A stretch of DNA of 64,000 bases, taken from the NCBI RefSeq assembly GCF_027924965.1, contig NZ_AP027056.1:806001-870000 (forward strand), in the 5' to 3' direction. Below, piece by piece: positions 15,752 through 24,884 of this stretch. The position numbers and the translations under genes were made by a program. Source of the DNA: Limnohabitans sp. TEGF004 (GTDB taxonomy: Bacteria > Pseudomonadota > Gammaproteobacteria > Burkholderiales > Burkholderiaceae_C). Position 1 is the stretch's first letter. Each line of letters begins with the position of its first letter. The notes under the pieces were generated by a model. That model did no database searches, was not told where the DNA came from, and saw only the letters and a list, made by a program, of their open reading frames with translations.

Positions 15752-18700
15752 ATGTTTGTTCACCTGCGCCTTCACTCTGAATTTTCTGTCGTTGACGGGA
15801 CCAACCGCATCGACGAGGTGGTGAAAGCAGCCGCAGCTGACCAGCAGCCCGCGCTGGCCATCACCGACATCAACAACCTGTACGGTGCCATCAAGTTTTA
15901 CAAAGAAACGCGTGGCAAGGGCGTCAAGCCCGTCATCGGCGCAGAGATTTACCTAGAAAGCCTGACCCAAGACGCCGCGCAGACTTCGCGCATGGTGTTG
16001 TTGGTGCAAAACCATCAGGGTTACTTGAACCTGTGCGAACTCATCAGCCGTGGCTGGACGCAAAACGTGCACAGGGCTGTGGCCGTCATCAAGCTGGAAT
16101 GGCTGCAAGAGTTGTCGCAAGGCCTGATTGCTTTGTCAGGTGCGCAAGCCGGTGCGGTGGGCCAAGCCTTGGTGCAGGGCGACACCACGCGTGCTGGCGA
16201 AGTGGCCTTGCAGTTGGCTGGCATCTTCCCGCATCGCTTTTACATTGAGCTGCAACGCGCTGGCCGTGCGGATGACGACACCCATGTGTCTGCCGCCGTG
16301 CAACTGGCCGCTCGTTTGAGCCTGCCCGTGGTGGCCACACACCCTGTGCAGTTCACCGAGCCCGACGATTACGAAGCGCATGAAGCGCGTGTGTGTATTG
16401 CCGAAGGCGAAATTTTGGGTAACCAACGCCGTGTACGTAAGTTCACGCGCGAGCAGTATTTCAAATCGTCCTCCCAAATGTGCGAGCTGTTTGCTGATGT
16501 GCCTAGCGCCATTGCCAACACCGCAGAAATTGCCAAGCGTTGCAACCTGACCTTGGTGCTCGGCAAGCCGCAGCTGCCCAACTTCCCCATCCCGCCTGTG
16601 AACGGTGTGGTGATGTCGGTGGAAGATTACTTCCGTCACGTGTCGCACGAGGGCTTAGAAGCCCGCTTGGCTCATCTGTACCCGGTGCAAGCCAAACGCG
16701 ACGAAGAGCGTCCACGTTATGTGGAGCGCCTTGAGTTTGAGCTGAACACGATTTTGAACATGGGCTTTCCCGGCTACTTCTTGATCGTGGGTGACTTCAT
16801 TCAGTGGGCCAAAGCCAATGGTTGCCCTGTGGGTCCCGGCCGTGGTTCGGGTGCGGGCTCGCTGGTGGCATATGCGCTGAAGATTACTGACCTTGACCCG
16901 CTGCAATACAACTTGCTGTTCGAGCGTTTCTTGAACCCAGAGCGGGTATCCATGCCCGACTTTGACATTGACTTTTGCCAAACCAACCGCGATCGCGTGA
17001 TTGACTACGTGAAAGACAAATACGGCCGCGAAGCTGTGTCGCAAATTGCCACCTTCGGCACCATGGCCGCGCGTGCCGCGATTGGTGACGTGGGCCGTGT
17101 GCTCGACATGAGCTACACCTTCTGCAAAGGCATCAGTGGCTTGATTCCCAACAAGCCCGGTCAGCACATCACCATCGCCGGTGCGATTGAGGTGGAGCCC
17201 ATCTTGGCCGAGCGCTTGGCCAAAGAAGATGAAGTCAAAACCTTGTTGGAGTTGGCGCAAAAGCTTGAAGGCATGACGCGTAACGTGGGCATGCACGCCG
17301 GTGGTGTGTTGATTGCCCCAGGTAAGTTGACCGACTTCTGCCCGCTGTACCAACAGCCCGGCAGCGAATCGGCGGTGAGCCAGTTTGACAAAGACGACGT
17401 GGAAGCCGCTGGCTTGGTGAAGTTCGACTTTTTGGGCTTGGCCACGCTGACCATTTTGGAGATTGCGCGCGAGTTCATCATGGCGCGCCACAAAGGCCAA
17501 GAGAACTTTGCATTCGAGAACATCCCGCTCGACGACAAGCGCACCTACGAACTATTCCAAGACGGCAAGACCGAAGCCGTGTTCCAGTTTGAAAGTCGCG
17601 GCATGCAAGGCATGTTGCGCGATGCGCGTCCCACGCGCTTGGAAGACTTGATTGCGCTGAACGCGTTGTACCGTCCAGGCCCGATGGACTTGATTCCCAG
17701 CTTCGTGGCACGTAAGCATGGCCGCGAAACCATTGAGTACCCTCACCCCATGGTGGCAGAGATGTTGTCCGAGACCTACGGCATCATGGTGTACCAAGAG
17801 CAGGTGATGCAGACCGCGCAGATTTTGGGCGGCTACTCGCTGGGCGGCGCTGACATGTTGCGCCGTGCGATGGGTAAGAAGAAGGCCGAAGAGATGGCCG
17901 AACACCGCACCATCTTCCGCGAGGGCGCCGCCAAGAACAACATCGACCAAGACAAAGCGGACGAGATCTTTGACTTGATGGAGAAGTTCGCAGGCTACGG
18001 CTTTAACAAGTCGCACGCGGCTGCTTACTCGTTGTTGGCGTATCACACCGGTTGGTTGAAGGTGCATTACACGGCCGAGTTCTTCTGCGCCAATATGACG
18101 GTGGAGATGGACAACACCGACAAGCTCAAGGTGTTGTTTGAAGACGCGCACAAGATGGGCCTCACGTTTGAAGCGCCTGATGTGAATCGTGGCTTCTATC
18201 GCTTTGAACCTATTTCAGACAAAGTCATTCGCTACGGACTAGGTGCCATCAAAGGCTCAGGTCAACAAGCCATCGAAGCCATCGTGGCCGCGCGTGAAGA
18301 CGGGCCATTCACCAGCTTGTTTGATTTCTGCCGCCGCGTGGACCGCAGCCGTTTGAACAAACGCACGGTCGAAGCCCTCATCAAAGCCGGTGCGTTTGAC
18401 AACTTGCACCTCAACCGTGCCGAGCTGTTGGCCAGCGTAGAACGTGCGTTTGACTTTGCCTCAGCCAGCGAAGCCAACGCCAACCAAGGCGGCCTGTTTG
18501 ACATGATGGGCGAAGACGCCCACGGCTCCAGCACGCAAGAGCCCGAATACGTGGAAATGTTGCCATGGGGCGTGAAAGAGCGCCTCACGCACGAGAAGGT
18601 GGCACTGGGCTTTTACTTATCCGGTCATTTGTTCGACGAAGTCGAGCGCGAGGTGCGCCGCTTTGCCCGCACCCGCATTGAAGACCTGATGGACTCACGC

Positions 18701-19222
18701 GAGCCGCAGTTGTTGTCGGGCATCGTGAGCGACATGCGTGTGATCAACGGTCAGCGCGGCAAGCTGGCCATCTTCAAGCTGGACGACAAATCGGCGGTCA
18801 TCGAAGCCACGGCAGACGAGGCCACCATCAACACCTATCGCAACACCTTGAAGGATGACGAGCTGGTCATCATCATGGGCAAGGCGCAGCCTGACCGTTT
18901 TTCGGGTGGCTTGCGTTTGTCTATCCAGCAGGTGTGGAGCCTTGAGCAAGCCCGCTGTCGCTTTGGCAAGTACCTGAGCGTGACGGTCAACGGCACTTCG
19001 CCCGACATTGCCCGCATGTTGCGCGACCATCCCGCAAAAGTGGAGCAATCCGAGCAGGGTGAGTTGGTGCGCGGCATGGGCGTACGATTGAAGCTGCTGC
19101 GCGACGGGGCCACGGCTGACGTACAGTTGGGCGATAACGCCAAGTTTTTCCCCAGTGATGCGGCCTTGGCCAGTTGGATGGCACAGGCCCACGACGGGCA
19201 ATCACACATCATTTACGAGTAA
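15752..19222 (+). CDS. dnaE: DNA polymerase III subunit alpha
   Basis: 1156 residues, the replicative polymerase. The N-terminal PHP domain starts 'FVHLRLHSEFSVVDG'. The polymerase core has 'GPGRGSGAGSLVAYAL' and the catalytic aspartates in 'MPDFDIDFCQ'. The thumb/fingers carry 'RPGPMDLIPSFVARKHG' and 'YGFNKSHAAAYSLLAYHTGWLK'. The C terminus has the helix-hairpin-helix, then the OB-fold beginning near 'LLSGIVSDMRVINGQRGK'. The length is that of the type DnaE1 found in beta- and gammaproteobacteria. Start at ATG fits the conserved N terminus exactly. It is followed by pgsA after eight bases. Confidence 0.97.
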   Translation: MFVHLRLHSEFSVVDGTNRIDEVVKAAAADQQPALAITDINNLYGAIKFYKETRGKGVKPVIGAEIYLESLTQDAAQTSRMVLLVQNHQGYLNLCELISRGWTQNVHRAVAVIKLEWLQELSQGLIALSGAQAGAVGQALVQGDTTRAGEVALQLAGIFPHRFYIELQRAGRADDDTHVSAAVQLAARLSLPVVATHPVQFTEPDDYEAHEARVCIAEGEILGNQRRVRKFTREQYFKSSSQMCELFADVPSAIANTAEIAKRCNLTLVLGKPQLPNFPIPPVNGVVMSVEDYFRHVSHEGLEARLAHLYPVQAKRDEERPRYVERLEFELNTILNMGFPGYFLIVGDFIQWAKANGCPVGPGRGSGAGSLVAYALKITDLDPLQYNLLFERFLNPERVSMPDFDIDFCQTNRDRVIDYVKDKYGREAVSQIATFGTMAARAAIGDVGRVLDMSYTFCKGISGLIPNKPGQHITIAGAIEVEPILAERLAKEDEVKTLLELAQKLEGMTRNVGMHAGGVLIAPGKLTDFCPLYQQPGSESAVSQFDKDDVEAAGLVKFDFLGLATLTILEIAREFIMARHKGQENFAFENIPLDDKRTYELFQDGKTEAVFQFESRGMQGMLRDARPTRLEDLIALNALYRPGPMDLIPSFVARKHGRETIEYPHPMVAEMLSETYGIMVYQEQVMQTAQILGGYSLGGADMLRRAMGKKKAEEMAEHRTIFREGAAKNNIDQDKADEIFDLMEKFAGYGFNKSHAAAYSLLAYHTGWLKVHYTAEFFCANMTVEMDNTDKLKVLFEDAHKMGLTFEAPDVNRGFYRFEPISDKVIRYGLGAIKGSGQQAIEAIVAAREDGPFTSLFDFCRRVDRSRLNKRTVEALIKAGAFDNLHLNRAELLASVERAFDFASASEANANQGGLFDMMGEDAHGSSTQEPEYVEMLPWGVKERLTHEKVALGFYLSGHLFDEVEREVRRFARTRIEDLMDSREPQLLSGIVSDMRVINGQRGKLAIFKLDDKSAVIEATADEATINTYRNTLKDDELVIIMGKAQPDRFSGGLRLSIQQVWSLEQARCRFGKYLSVTVNGTSPDIARMLRDHPAKVEQSEQGELVRGMGVRLKLLRDGATADVQLGDNAKFFPSDAALASWMAQAHDGQSHIIYE

Positions 19223-19230
19223 ACACATCT

Positions 19231-19794
19231 ATGTGGACCATTCCTACGCTCATGACTCTGGCGCGCATCGCGGCCATACCGCTCATCGTGGGGTTGTTTT
19301 ATTTACCGATCGAAACGGCGGAGCGCAATCTGTGGGCCACCGTGATGTTTGTGGTGTTTGCGTTGACCGATTGGCTAGATGGCTACTTGGCTCGCAAACT
19401 CAATCAGTCTTCTGCCTTTGGTGCGTTCCTTGACCCAGTGGCCGACAAGTTTTTGGTGTGTGCTTCATTGCTCATCTTGGTACACCTCGGGCGCGCTGAT
19501 GTGTTGGTGGCGTTGATCATCATTGGCCGCGAAATTGCCATTTCTGCTTTGCGTGAGTGGATGGCTCAAATCGGCGCTTCTCGCAGTGTGGCTGTGCATG
19601 TGCTTGGCAAGTTGAAGACCATGGTGCAAATGGTGGCTATTCCTTTCTTGCTGTACGACGGCCAAATCATGGGCGTGATTGACACGGCCTTGTGGGGCAA
19701 GGTGTTGATTTGGATTGCAGGCGTGTTGACCGTTTGGTCGATGGTGTACTACCTGCAAAAGGCTTGGCCCGATATCGTGGACCACGCCAAGTAA
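19231..19794 (+). CDS. pgsA: CDP-diacylglycerol-glycerol-3-phosphate 3-phosphatidyltransferase
   Basis: 187 residues, a multi-spanning inner-membrane enzyme that makes phosphatidylglycerol phosphate from CDP-diacylglycerol and glycerol-3-phosphate. The start MWTIPTLMTLARI is the usual PgsA N terminus. The CDP-alcohol phosphatidyltransferase motif D-x2-D-G-x2-A-R-x8-G-x3-D-x3-D is complete in 'DWLDGYLARKLNQSSAFG' followed by 'AFLDPVADK'. The stop TAA overlaps the next start (TAATG). Confidence 0.95.
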   Translation: MWTIPTLMTLARIAAIPLIVGLFYLPIETAERNLWATVMFVVFALTDWLDGYLARKLNQSSAFGAFLDPVADKFLVCASLLILVHLGRADVLVALIIIGREIAISALREWMAQIGASRSVAVHVLGKLKTMVQMVAIPFLLYDGQIMGVIDTALWGKVLIWIAGVLTVWSMVYYLQKAWPDIVDHAK

Positions 19795-20681
19795 TGCCTG
19801 AGCAACGCAGGCTTGCATGGCTCAACGCCATGCCTTGGTTGTTTGTGTTGATTTGGAGCACCGGCTTCATCGTGGCGCGCTACGGCATGCCCAACTCGCC
19901 ACCCTTCACCTTCTTGTTGTGGCGCTACGTTTTTTCCATTCTGTGTTTTGTACTGTGGGTCAAATGGGCGCGTGTGCCTTGGCCGCAGGGCAGGGCGCAG
20001 TGGTGGCATTTGGCCGTCACGGGCGTGTTGATGCATGCCGGCTATTTGGGTGGCGTATGGGCCGCCGTGAAGGTGGGCATGGGCGCGGGCCTGACCGCTT
20101 TGATTGTGGGTTTGCAACCGGTCATCACCGCCATTTGGCTGTCGGCGCGTGGTGGCCATGTGTCGCGCCGTCAATGGCAAGGTTTGGCCCTCGGCTTTGT
20201 GGGTTTGGCCATGGTGGTGTCACGCAAGCTTGAAGGCGGCATTGAAGTCACACCTTGGAGCCTGACCATGATCACCATGGCATTGGTGTCCATCACCACG
20301 GGTACGCTGTATCAAAAACGATTTGTCCAGCCCTGCGATGTGCGCAGTGCCAATGCCGTACAGCTCATGGCCGCTTATTTGGTGACCTTGCCATTGGCCT
20401 TAATGGAAACCGAGCCTGCTTTGTGGAATGCCGAGATGACTTGGGCCATGGTGTGGGCGGTGCTGGTGTTGACCTTGGGCGGCAGCTCGTTGTTCTACAT
20501 CCTCATCCAACGTGGCGCAGCGGCGTCGGTGACCAGTTTGTTGTACTTAGTGCCACCCACCACCGCTGTGATGGCTTGGATTTTGTTTAATGAGCCCATC
20601 ACCTTGGTGACACTGGCAGGCATTGTGGTGACTGCTGCAGGGGTGAGCTTGGTGGTGCGGCCTCCTAAAATCGCCGCTTAA
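19794..20681 (+). CDS. EamA/DMT-family transporter
   Basis: 295 residues with about ten hydrophobic spans in two EamA repeats. The first repeat is seen from 'NAMPWLFVLIWSTGFIVARYGMP' to 'GLTALIVGLQPVITAIWL'. The second runs through 'SSLFYILIQRGAAASVTSLLYLVPPTTAVMAW' to 'LAGIVVTAAGVSLVV'. Such proteins export amino acids or other metabolites, and the substrate is not predictable. It overlaps the pgsA stop by one base, suggesting coupled translation. Confidence 0.88.
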   Translation: MPEQRRLAWLNAMPWLFVLIWSTGFIVARYGMPNSPPFTFLLWRYVFSILCFVLWVKWARVPWPQGRAQWWHLAVTGVLMHAGYLGGVWAAVKVGMGAGLTALIVGLQPVITAIWLSARGGHVSRRQWQGLALGFVGLAMVVSRKLEGGIEVTPWSLTMITMALVSITTGTLYQKRFVQPCDVRSANAVQLMAAYLVTLPLALMETEPALWNAEMTWAMVWAVLVLTLGGSSLFYILIQRGAAASVTSLLYLVPPTTAVMAWILFNEPITLVTLAGIVVTAAGVSLVVRPPKIAA

Positions 20682-20719
20682 TTTTTTGAATGTTTGTGAA
20701 TTTTTGCTAAGGGTTGAAG

Positions 20720-21805
20720 ATGAGTCAAAAACGCATTGCAGTGATCGCCGGTGACGGCATTGGCAAAGAAGTCATGCCTGAAGGCATCCGCGTCATGGAC
20801 GCAGCCGCCCGTAAATTTGGCATCGATTTGAAGTTTGACCACTTCGACTTTTCCAGCTGGGACTATTACGAGAAGCACGGCAAGATGCTGCCCGACGATT
20901 GGAAAGACCAAATCGGCGGCCACGATGCCATTTACTTTGGCGCCGTGGGTTGGCCTGACAAAATTGCAGACCACGTGTCGCTGTGGGGCTCGCTGTTGAT
21001 GTTCCGCCGTGAGTTTGACCAGTACATCAACTTGCGCCCCGCGCGTTTGATGCCCGGCATCATTGCGCCCGTGGTGCGCCGTGACGGCACACCACGCCAG
21101 CCTGGCGAGATTGACATGTACATCGTGCGTGAAAACACCGAAGGCGAATACTCCAGCATTGGTGGCCGCATGTACCCCGGTACCGAGCGCGAAATCGTGA
21201 TGCAAGAAACCGTGATGTCACGCATTGGCGTGGACCGTGTGTTGAAGTTTGCCTTTGAGTTGGCGCAGACCCGTCCTAAAAAGCATTTGACCAGCGCCAC
21301 CAAATCCAACGGCATTGCCATCACCATGCCTTATTGGGATGAGCGCGTGGTTGAGATGGCCAAGAACTATCCTGGCATCAATGTGGACAAGTTCCACATC
21401 GACATCTTGACCGCTCACTTTGTGCAGCGCCCCGATTTCTTTGATGTGGTGGTGGCCAGCAATTTGTTTGGCGACATCTTGAGTGACTTAGGCCCCGCAT
21501 GCACCGGCACGATCGGTATTGCGCCCAGCGCCAACTTGAACCCCGATCGCAAGTTCCCTTCTTTGTTTGAACCGGTGCATGGCTCGGCGCCAGACATTGC
21601 GGGTAAAGGCATTGCTAACCCGATTGGTCAGATTTGGTGCGGCGCGATGATGCTGGAATTTTTGGGTCACAAGGACGCACACGATGCAGTGATGGCTGCG
21701 ATTGAAAAGGTGCTGGATCCCAAGAGTGGCGCGCCCAAAACGCCTGACATTGGTGGTAATGCTAATACTTCAGATGTCGGTCGTGCGATTGCTGAAGCCT
21801 TGTAA
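20720..21805 (+). CDS. tartrate / D-malate dehydrogenase (isopropylmalate dehydrogenase family)
   Basis: 361 residues, AAGGG upstream of ATG. A decarboxylating hydroxy-acid dehydrogenase: 'IAVIAGDGIGKEVMPEG' opening, substrate arginines around 'NLRPARLMPG', 'VRENTEGEYS', and the metal-binding 'DVVVASNLFGDILSDLG', then 'EPVHGSAPDIAGKG'. The 'DDWKDQIGGHDAIYFGAVGWPD' region and the tyrosine-containing 'GRMYPGTEREI' set it with tartrate dehydrogenase / DmlA rather than LeuB, which would sit with leuCD. Likely substrates are D-malate, tartrate or methyl-substituted malates with NAD and Mn2+. Confidence 0.85.
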   Translation: MSQKRIAVIAGDGIGKEVMPEGIRVMDAAARKFGIDLKFDHFDFSSWDYYEKHGKMLPDDWKDQIGGHDAIYFGAVGWPDKIADHVSLWGSLLMFRREFDQYINLRPARLMPGIIAPVVRRDGTPRQPGEIDMYIVRENTEGEYSSIGGRMYPGTEREIVMQETVMSRIGVDRVLKFAFELAQTRPKKHLTSATKSNGIAITMPYWDERVVEMAKNYPGINVDKFHIDILTAHFVQRPDFFDVVVASNLFGDILSDLGPACTGTIGIAPSANLNPDRKFPSLFEPVHGSAPDIAGKGIANPIGQIWCGAMMLEFLGHKDAHDAVMAAIEKVLDPKSGAPKTPDIGGNANTSDVGRAIAEAL

Positions 21806-21875
21806 TTTTTAGTTTCAAAAAACGACTAGAATTCGCTCCCATGCTGTGCTGTACATAGCCACTTTCGATGTGACG

Positions 21876-21889
21876 CTTGTTGCAACAAG
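21876..21889. promoter_or_regulatory. palindrome in the hupB upstream region
   Basis: CTTGTTGCAACAAG is a perfect 14-bp palindrome about 94 bases before the HU start, in the 177-base gap that must hold the hup promoter. TATAAC at 21912-21917 is a possible -10. Binding factor unknown. Confidence 0.35.
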
Positions 21890-21982
21890 AGGGCCAACAC
21901 CCATAGCAGCTTATAACTTGTATGGCTTGTAAATTAGTCATACCCATTGATCAACATCACATCTCATTGAGAGGGGATTTTT

Positions 21983-22255
21983 GTGAATAAGACAGAACTG
22001 ATTGAGCACATTGCCAAGCACGCAGACATTTCTAAAGCTGCAGCGACTCGCGCACTCGAGTCCACCATCGGCGCCGTGAAAACCACCCTGAAAAAGGGCG
22101 GTACTGTTTCTTTGGTTGGTTTCGGTACTTTCGCAGTGGGCAAGCGCGCCGCTCGTACAGGTCGTAACCCACGCACTGGTGAAGCGATCAAGATCAAGGC
22201 CGCTAAGGTGCCTAAGTTCCGTCCAGGCAAAGGTCTGAAAGACGCCTTGAACTAA
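21983..22255 (+). CDS. hupB: HU-family DNA-binding protein
   Basis: 90 residues, the usual length of HU. The start is GTG, supported by GAGGGG seven bases before it and by the conserved first residues M-N-K-T-E-L-I. The dimerisation helices are followed by '[27 protein letters not shown]', whose G-R-N-P-R-T-G is the DNA-intercalating proline arm, then '[15 protein letters not shown]'. HU compacts and bends DNA in the nucleoid. The gene stands alone, directly before tRNA-Val and ppiD as in many betaproteobacteria. Confidence 0.95.
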   Translation: MNKTELIEHIAKHADISKAAATRALESTIGAVKTTLKKGGTVSLVGFGTFAVGKRAARTGRNPRTGEAIKIKAAKVPKFRPGKGLKDALN

Positions 22256-22270
22256 TGAACGGTTAAGGAT

Positions 22271-22346
22271 GGGTGCTTAGCTCAGTTGGCAGAGCGGCTG
22301 CCTTACACGCAGTAGGTCGGCGGTTCGACCCCGTCAGCACCCACCA
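22271..22346 (+). tRNA. tRNA-Val (anticodon TAC)
   Basis: Complete 76-base cloverleaf: acceptor GGGTGCT, D arm TAGCTCAGTTGGCAGAG, anticodon loop CTTACAC flanked by GCTGC and GCAGT, T arm CGGTTCGACCCCG and encoded CCA. The anticodon TAC reads GUA/GUG valine codons. It lies 15 bases after hupB. Confidence 0.96.
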
Positions 22347-22352
22347 CCCATT

Positions 22353-22383
22353 AAAAAGGCGAACACACGGTTCGCCTTTTTTC
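22353..22383 (+). terminator. intrinsic terminator after tRNA-Val
   Basis: AAAAAGGCGAAC / GTTCGCCTTTTT stem with loop ACACG, followed by a T tract, seven bases after the tRNA 3' end. Confidence 0.88.
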
Positions 22384-22416
22384 TTGGCTTCTCACACATC
22401 ACGATGAGTCCACTCC

Positions 22417-24312
22417 ATGTTTGATTTTGTTCGCAAGCACACACGGGTCATGCAATTTTTGCTGTTCCTGTTGATCTTCCCATCTTTCGTTTTGTTTGGC
22501 CTTGAGGGCTACAACCGTTTCAAAGAAGGTGGCTCTACGGTGGCCACGGTGGACGGTCACGACATCACGCAAGCCGAGTGGGATGCGGCACACCGAAGCC
22601 AGGTCGAACGTATGCGCAGCAGCATGCCCAATGTGGATGTGAAGCTGTTTGACACACCTGAAGCTAAATACAGCACCTTAGAGCGCCTGGTGCGTGACCG
22701 CTTGTTGCAAGTGGCAGCCAGCCAATTGCGTTTGGGTGCCAGCGATGCCCGTTTGGCCGCTGAGTTGCAGCAAAACCCCACCATTGCAGCCTTGCGCCGC
22801 GCCGATGGCACTTTGGACATCGAGCGTTATCGCCAATTGTTGGCCACGCAAGGTATGTCGCCCGAATCGTTTGAAGCCCAAGTGCGCGGTGATTTGGCGT
22901 CGCGTCAAGTCATGTCCGGTGTGGGTGTGACCAGCTTTAGTTCTGCGGCTTTGGCGGATGTGACCTTGAATGCTTTTTATGAGCAACGCCAAGTGCAAGT
23001 CGCGCGTTTTGCGCAGTCTGACTATGTGGCGCACATCAATCCGACAGAGGCTGATTTAGAAACTTATTACAAGGCCAATGCCGACAAGTTTCAGTCTGCT
23101 GAGCGTGCCGACATTGAATACGTTGTGCTGAACTTAGCTGCTGTGCAAAAAGACATTGCGGTTCCCGAGGCAGAGCTGAAAACGTACTACGAACAAAATA
23201 CAGCCCGTTTGGCTGGCCTCGAAGAGCGTCGTGCCAGCCACATCTTGATCAATGCTGACAAAGGCGCGTCTGCTGCCGAGCGTGATGCAGCCCGTGCCAA
23301 AGCACAGGCTTTGTTGGCTGAGGTGCAAAAGTCGCCCAACCAATTTGCTGAGTTGGCTCGCAAAAACTCGCAAGACACAGGCTCCGCTGCCAAAGGCGGT
23401 GACCTCGATTTCTTTGGTCGTGGTGCCATGGTCAAGCCGTTTGAAGAGGCCGCATTTGCGCTGAAAAAAGGCGAGACCAGCGGTGTCGTGGAAACAGAGT
23501 TTGGTTTTCACATCATTCGCGTGACCGACATCAAACAGCCTGAGCAAAAAAGCTTTGAATCGCAACGCGCGAAGCTCGAGCAAGAAGTGCGCTCTCAATT
23601 GGCGCAACGCAAATTTGCCGAAGCGGCTGAGCAATTCACCAACATCGTGTACGAGCAATCGGACAGCTTGAAGCCAGCAGCTGAGCGCTTGAAGCTTGAC
23701 GTGCAACAAGCCAGCAACTTGGGCCGTGAGCCTGTGGCGGGCAACACCGCTGCCAATAATCCCAAGCTGTTGGCTGCCGTGTTCTCACAAGATTCGATTG
23801 AGAAAAAGCGCAACACCGAAGCGGTAGAGTTGGCTACCAATGTGTTGGCTGCCGCCCGCATCACCAGCTACAGCCCTGCGCGCACCTTGCCTTTGGATGA
23901 GGTCAAAACGCGTGTGCGCGAGCAAGTGGTGGCACAACTGGCCACTGAGCGTGCACGTGCGGAAGGTGCTGCGAAATTGGCCGAGTGGAAGGCCAGCCCT
24001 GATGCTGCCAAACTACCTGCCGCCATTGTGGTGTCACGTGAATCAAAACAAGCTCAGCCTTCTGCGTTGGTTGAAGCGGCGCTGCGAGCCAGCACACAAA
24101 CCTTGCCTGCATGGGTGGGCGTGGATTTGGGTACCAGTGGCTACGCCGTGGTGAAGGTTGAAAAAGTGCTGCCACGCGATGCCGCCAATGTTTCAGGTCT
24201 GGCTCGTGAGCGCGAGCAATACGCCCAGTGGTGGGCCTCGGCCGAAGGCTTGGCTTACTACAAGCTATTAAAAGAAAAATTCAAGGCAGAAATCAAAATA
24301 GCTAGGTTATAA
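22417..24312 (+). CDS. ppiD: periplasmic peptidyl-prolyl isomerase / chaperone PpiD
   Basis: 631 residues. The N terminus 'MFDFVRKHTRVMQFLLFLLIFPSFVLFGLEGY' is a single uncleaved membrane anchor, so the rest faces the periplasm. A SurA-like N-domain follows, then a parvulin domain at about residues 265-375 with 'RRASHILINAD' and 'VETEFGFHIIRVTDIKQP'. The C-terminal part again resembles SurA/PpiD. PpiD sits at the Sec translocon and helps outer-membrane protein folding. Position between a hup-like gene and tRNA genes matches the hupB-ppiD order of E. coli. Confidence 0.93.
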   Translation: MFDFVRKHTRVMQFLLFLLIFPSFVLFGLEGYNRFKEGGSTVATVDGHDITQAEWDAAHRSQVERMRSSMPNVDVKLFDTPEAKYSTLERLVRDRLLQVAASQLRLGASDARLAAELQQNPTIAALRRADGTLDIERYRQLLATQGMSPESFEAQVRGDLASRQVMSGVGVTSFSSAALADVTLNAFYEQRQVQVARFAQSDYVAHINPTEADLETYYKANADKFQSAERADIEYVVLNLAAVQKDIAVPEAELKTYYEQNTARLAGLEERRASHILINADKGASAAERDAARAKAQALLAEVQKSPNQFAELARKNSQDTGSAAKGGDLDFFGRGAMVKPFEEAAFALKKGETSGVVETEFGFHIIRVTDIKQPEQKSFESQRAKLEQEVRSQLAQRKFAEAAEQFTNIVYEQSDSLKPAAERLKLDVQQASNLGREPVAGNTAANNPKLLAAVFSQDSIEKKRNTEAVELATNVLAAARITSYSPARTLPLDEVKTRVREQVVAQLATERARAEGAAKLAEWKASPDAAKLPAAIVVSRESKQAQPSALVEAALRASTQTLPAWVGVDLGTSGYAVVKVEKVLPRDAANVSGLAREREQYAQWWASAEGLAYYKLLKEKFKAEIKIARL

Positions 24313-24324
24313 TTTTGCCTCTAC

Positions 24325-24401
24325 GGTGGCTGTAGCTCAGTTGGTAGAGTCCAGGATTGTGATTCCTGTTGTCGTGGGTTCGAGCCCCATCAGCCACCCC
24401 A
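24325..24401 (+). tRNA. tRNA-His (anticodon GTG); integration target of the hut island
   Basis: A 77-base gene with the extra 5' G that marks tRNA-His (GGTGGCTG), anticodon loop TTGTGAT, T arm GTGGGTTCGAGCCCCAT and CCA encoded. Its last 48 bases (24354-24401) recur exactly at 36367-36414, about 12 kb away. The complete gene is on the left side, so the insertion kept a functional tRNA. Confidence 0.96.
24354..24401 (+). repeat. left attachment repeat (att), inside tRNA-His
   Basis: These 48 bases, from GGATTGTGATTCC of the anticodon arm to the CCA end, are identical to 36367-36414. Identity stops at the base before (A versus T) and just after the CCA. Confidence 0.85.
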
Positions 24402-24410
24402 GTATTTATG

Positions 24411-24441
24411 CGGGTTCCCAGTTAGGGAGCTCGCATTTTTT
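24411..24441 (+). terminator. terminator-like hairpin directly after tRNA-His
   Basis: An imperfect stem GCGGGTTCCC / GGGAGCTCGC, followed by A and eight T residues. It would end the tRNA-His transcript in the present arrangement, in place of the displaced terminator at 36421. Confidence 0.6.
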
Positions 24442-24599
24442 TTGGGAATATGAATTCCAAAAAGTAGGTTTTTTTGGAATGTGTTGCTCGCAACCCGCTA
24501 TTTGCCTAGATAGACAACAGGAACAGAGGGGCTGTACTGAAGTTTTTCCGACTTACTTGCTTTTTTAAAGTTGGAATAGGTGTCTACAGATATGGGGGA

Positions 24600-24809
24600 A
24601 TGCCAAAGCTCCTTGAGCTAGCAAGCACTGGACAATTCCCAGTTCCAGTTAATTGCGAGATTCACGTTGGGTCTGAGGATTGGCAGAGTTGCGCAAATTC
24701 CAAAGTCTTTGGCGAGATGGTTTGGATCAAAGTTCACTTGGTTCAGGGTGTAGGGCACATATTGCCGCATGCACACGTGAATGAATTGTTGAAGACGTGG
24801 AAAGTGTAG
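24600..24809 (+). pseudogene. possible C-terminal fragment of an alpha/beta hydrolase
   Basis: A 69-codon open stretch whose second half, 'VQGVGHILPHAHVNELLKTW', resembles the catalytic-histidine end of alpha/beta hydrolases (G-x-G-H-x-L-P followed by a final helix); 'IHVGSEDWQSCANS' would correspond to the acid-loop region. The nucleophile part is missing. The frame stays open upstream without a good start. The identification is tentative; it may also be chance coding in a remnant. Confidence 0.3.
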
Positions 24810-24823
24810 ATTCACAGTCGTTT

Positions 24824-24846
24824 CCATCAGCCAGTCCAGTATTTAT
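24824..24846 (+). repeat. degenerate third copy of the tRNA-His end plus flank
   Basis: CCATCAGCCA-GT-CCAGTATTTAT matches 24387-24409 (CCATCAGCCA-CC-CCAGTATTTAT) at 21 of 23 positions. The match includes the bases after the CCA, and it is again followed by a terminator. It brackets a 0.4-kb segment between itself and the tRNA. Confidence 0.6.
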
Positions 24847-24848
24847 AT

Positions 24849-24884
24849 GCCCTAGCAACCTTTTTTGTTTCTAGGGCGTTTTTA
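24849..24884 (+). terminator. terminator-like hairpin after the third repeat
   Basis: GCCCTAG / CTAGGGC stem with a 15-base T-rich loop, followed by GTTTTTATT. It has no T tract on the minus strand, so it does not serve the hut operon. Confidence 0.55.

Noticed and set aside
24326..24568. Open frame crossing tRNA-His
   Set aside because: It begins inside the tRNA gene and runs through its terminator; the translation has no protein-like pattern.
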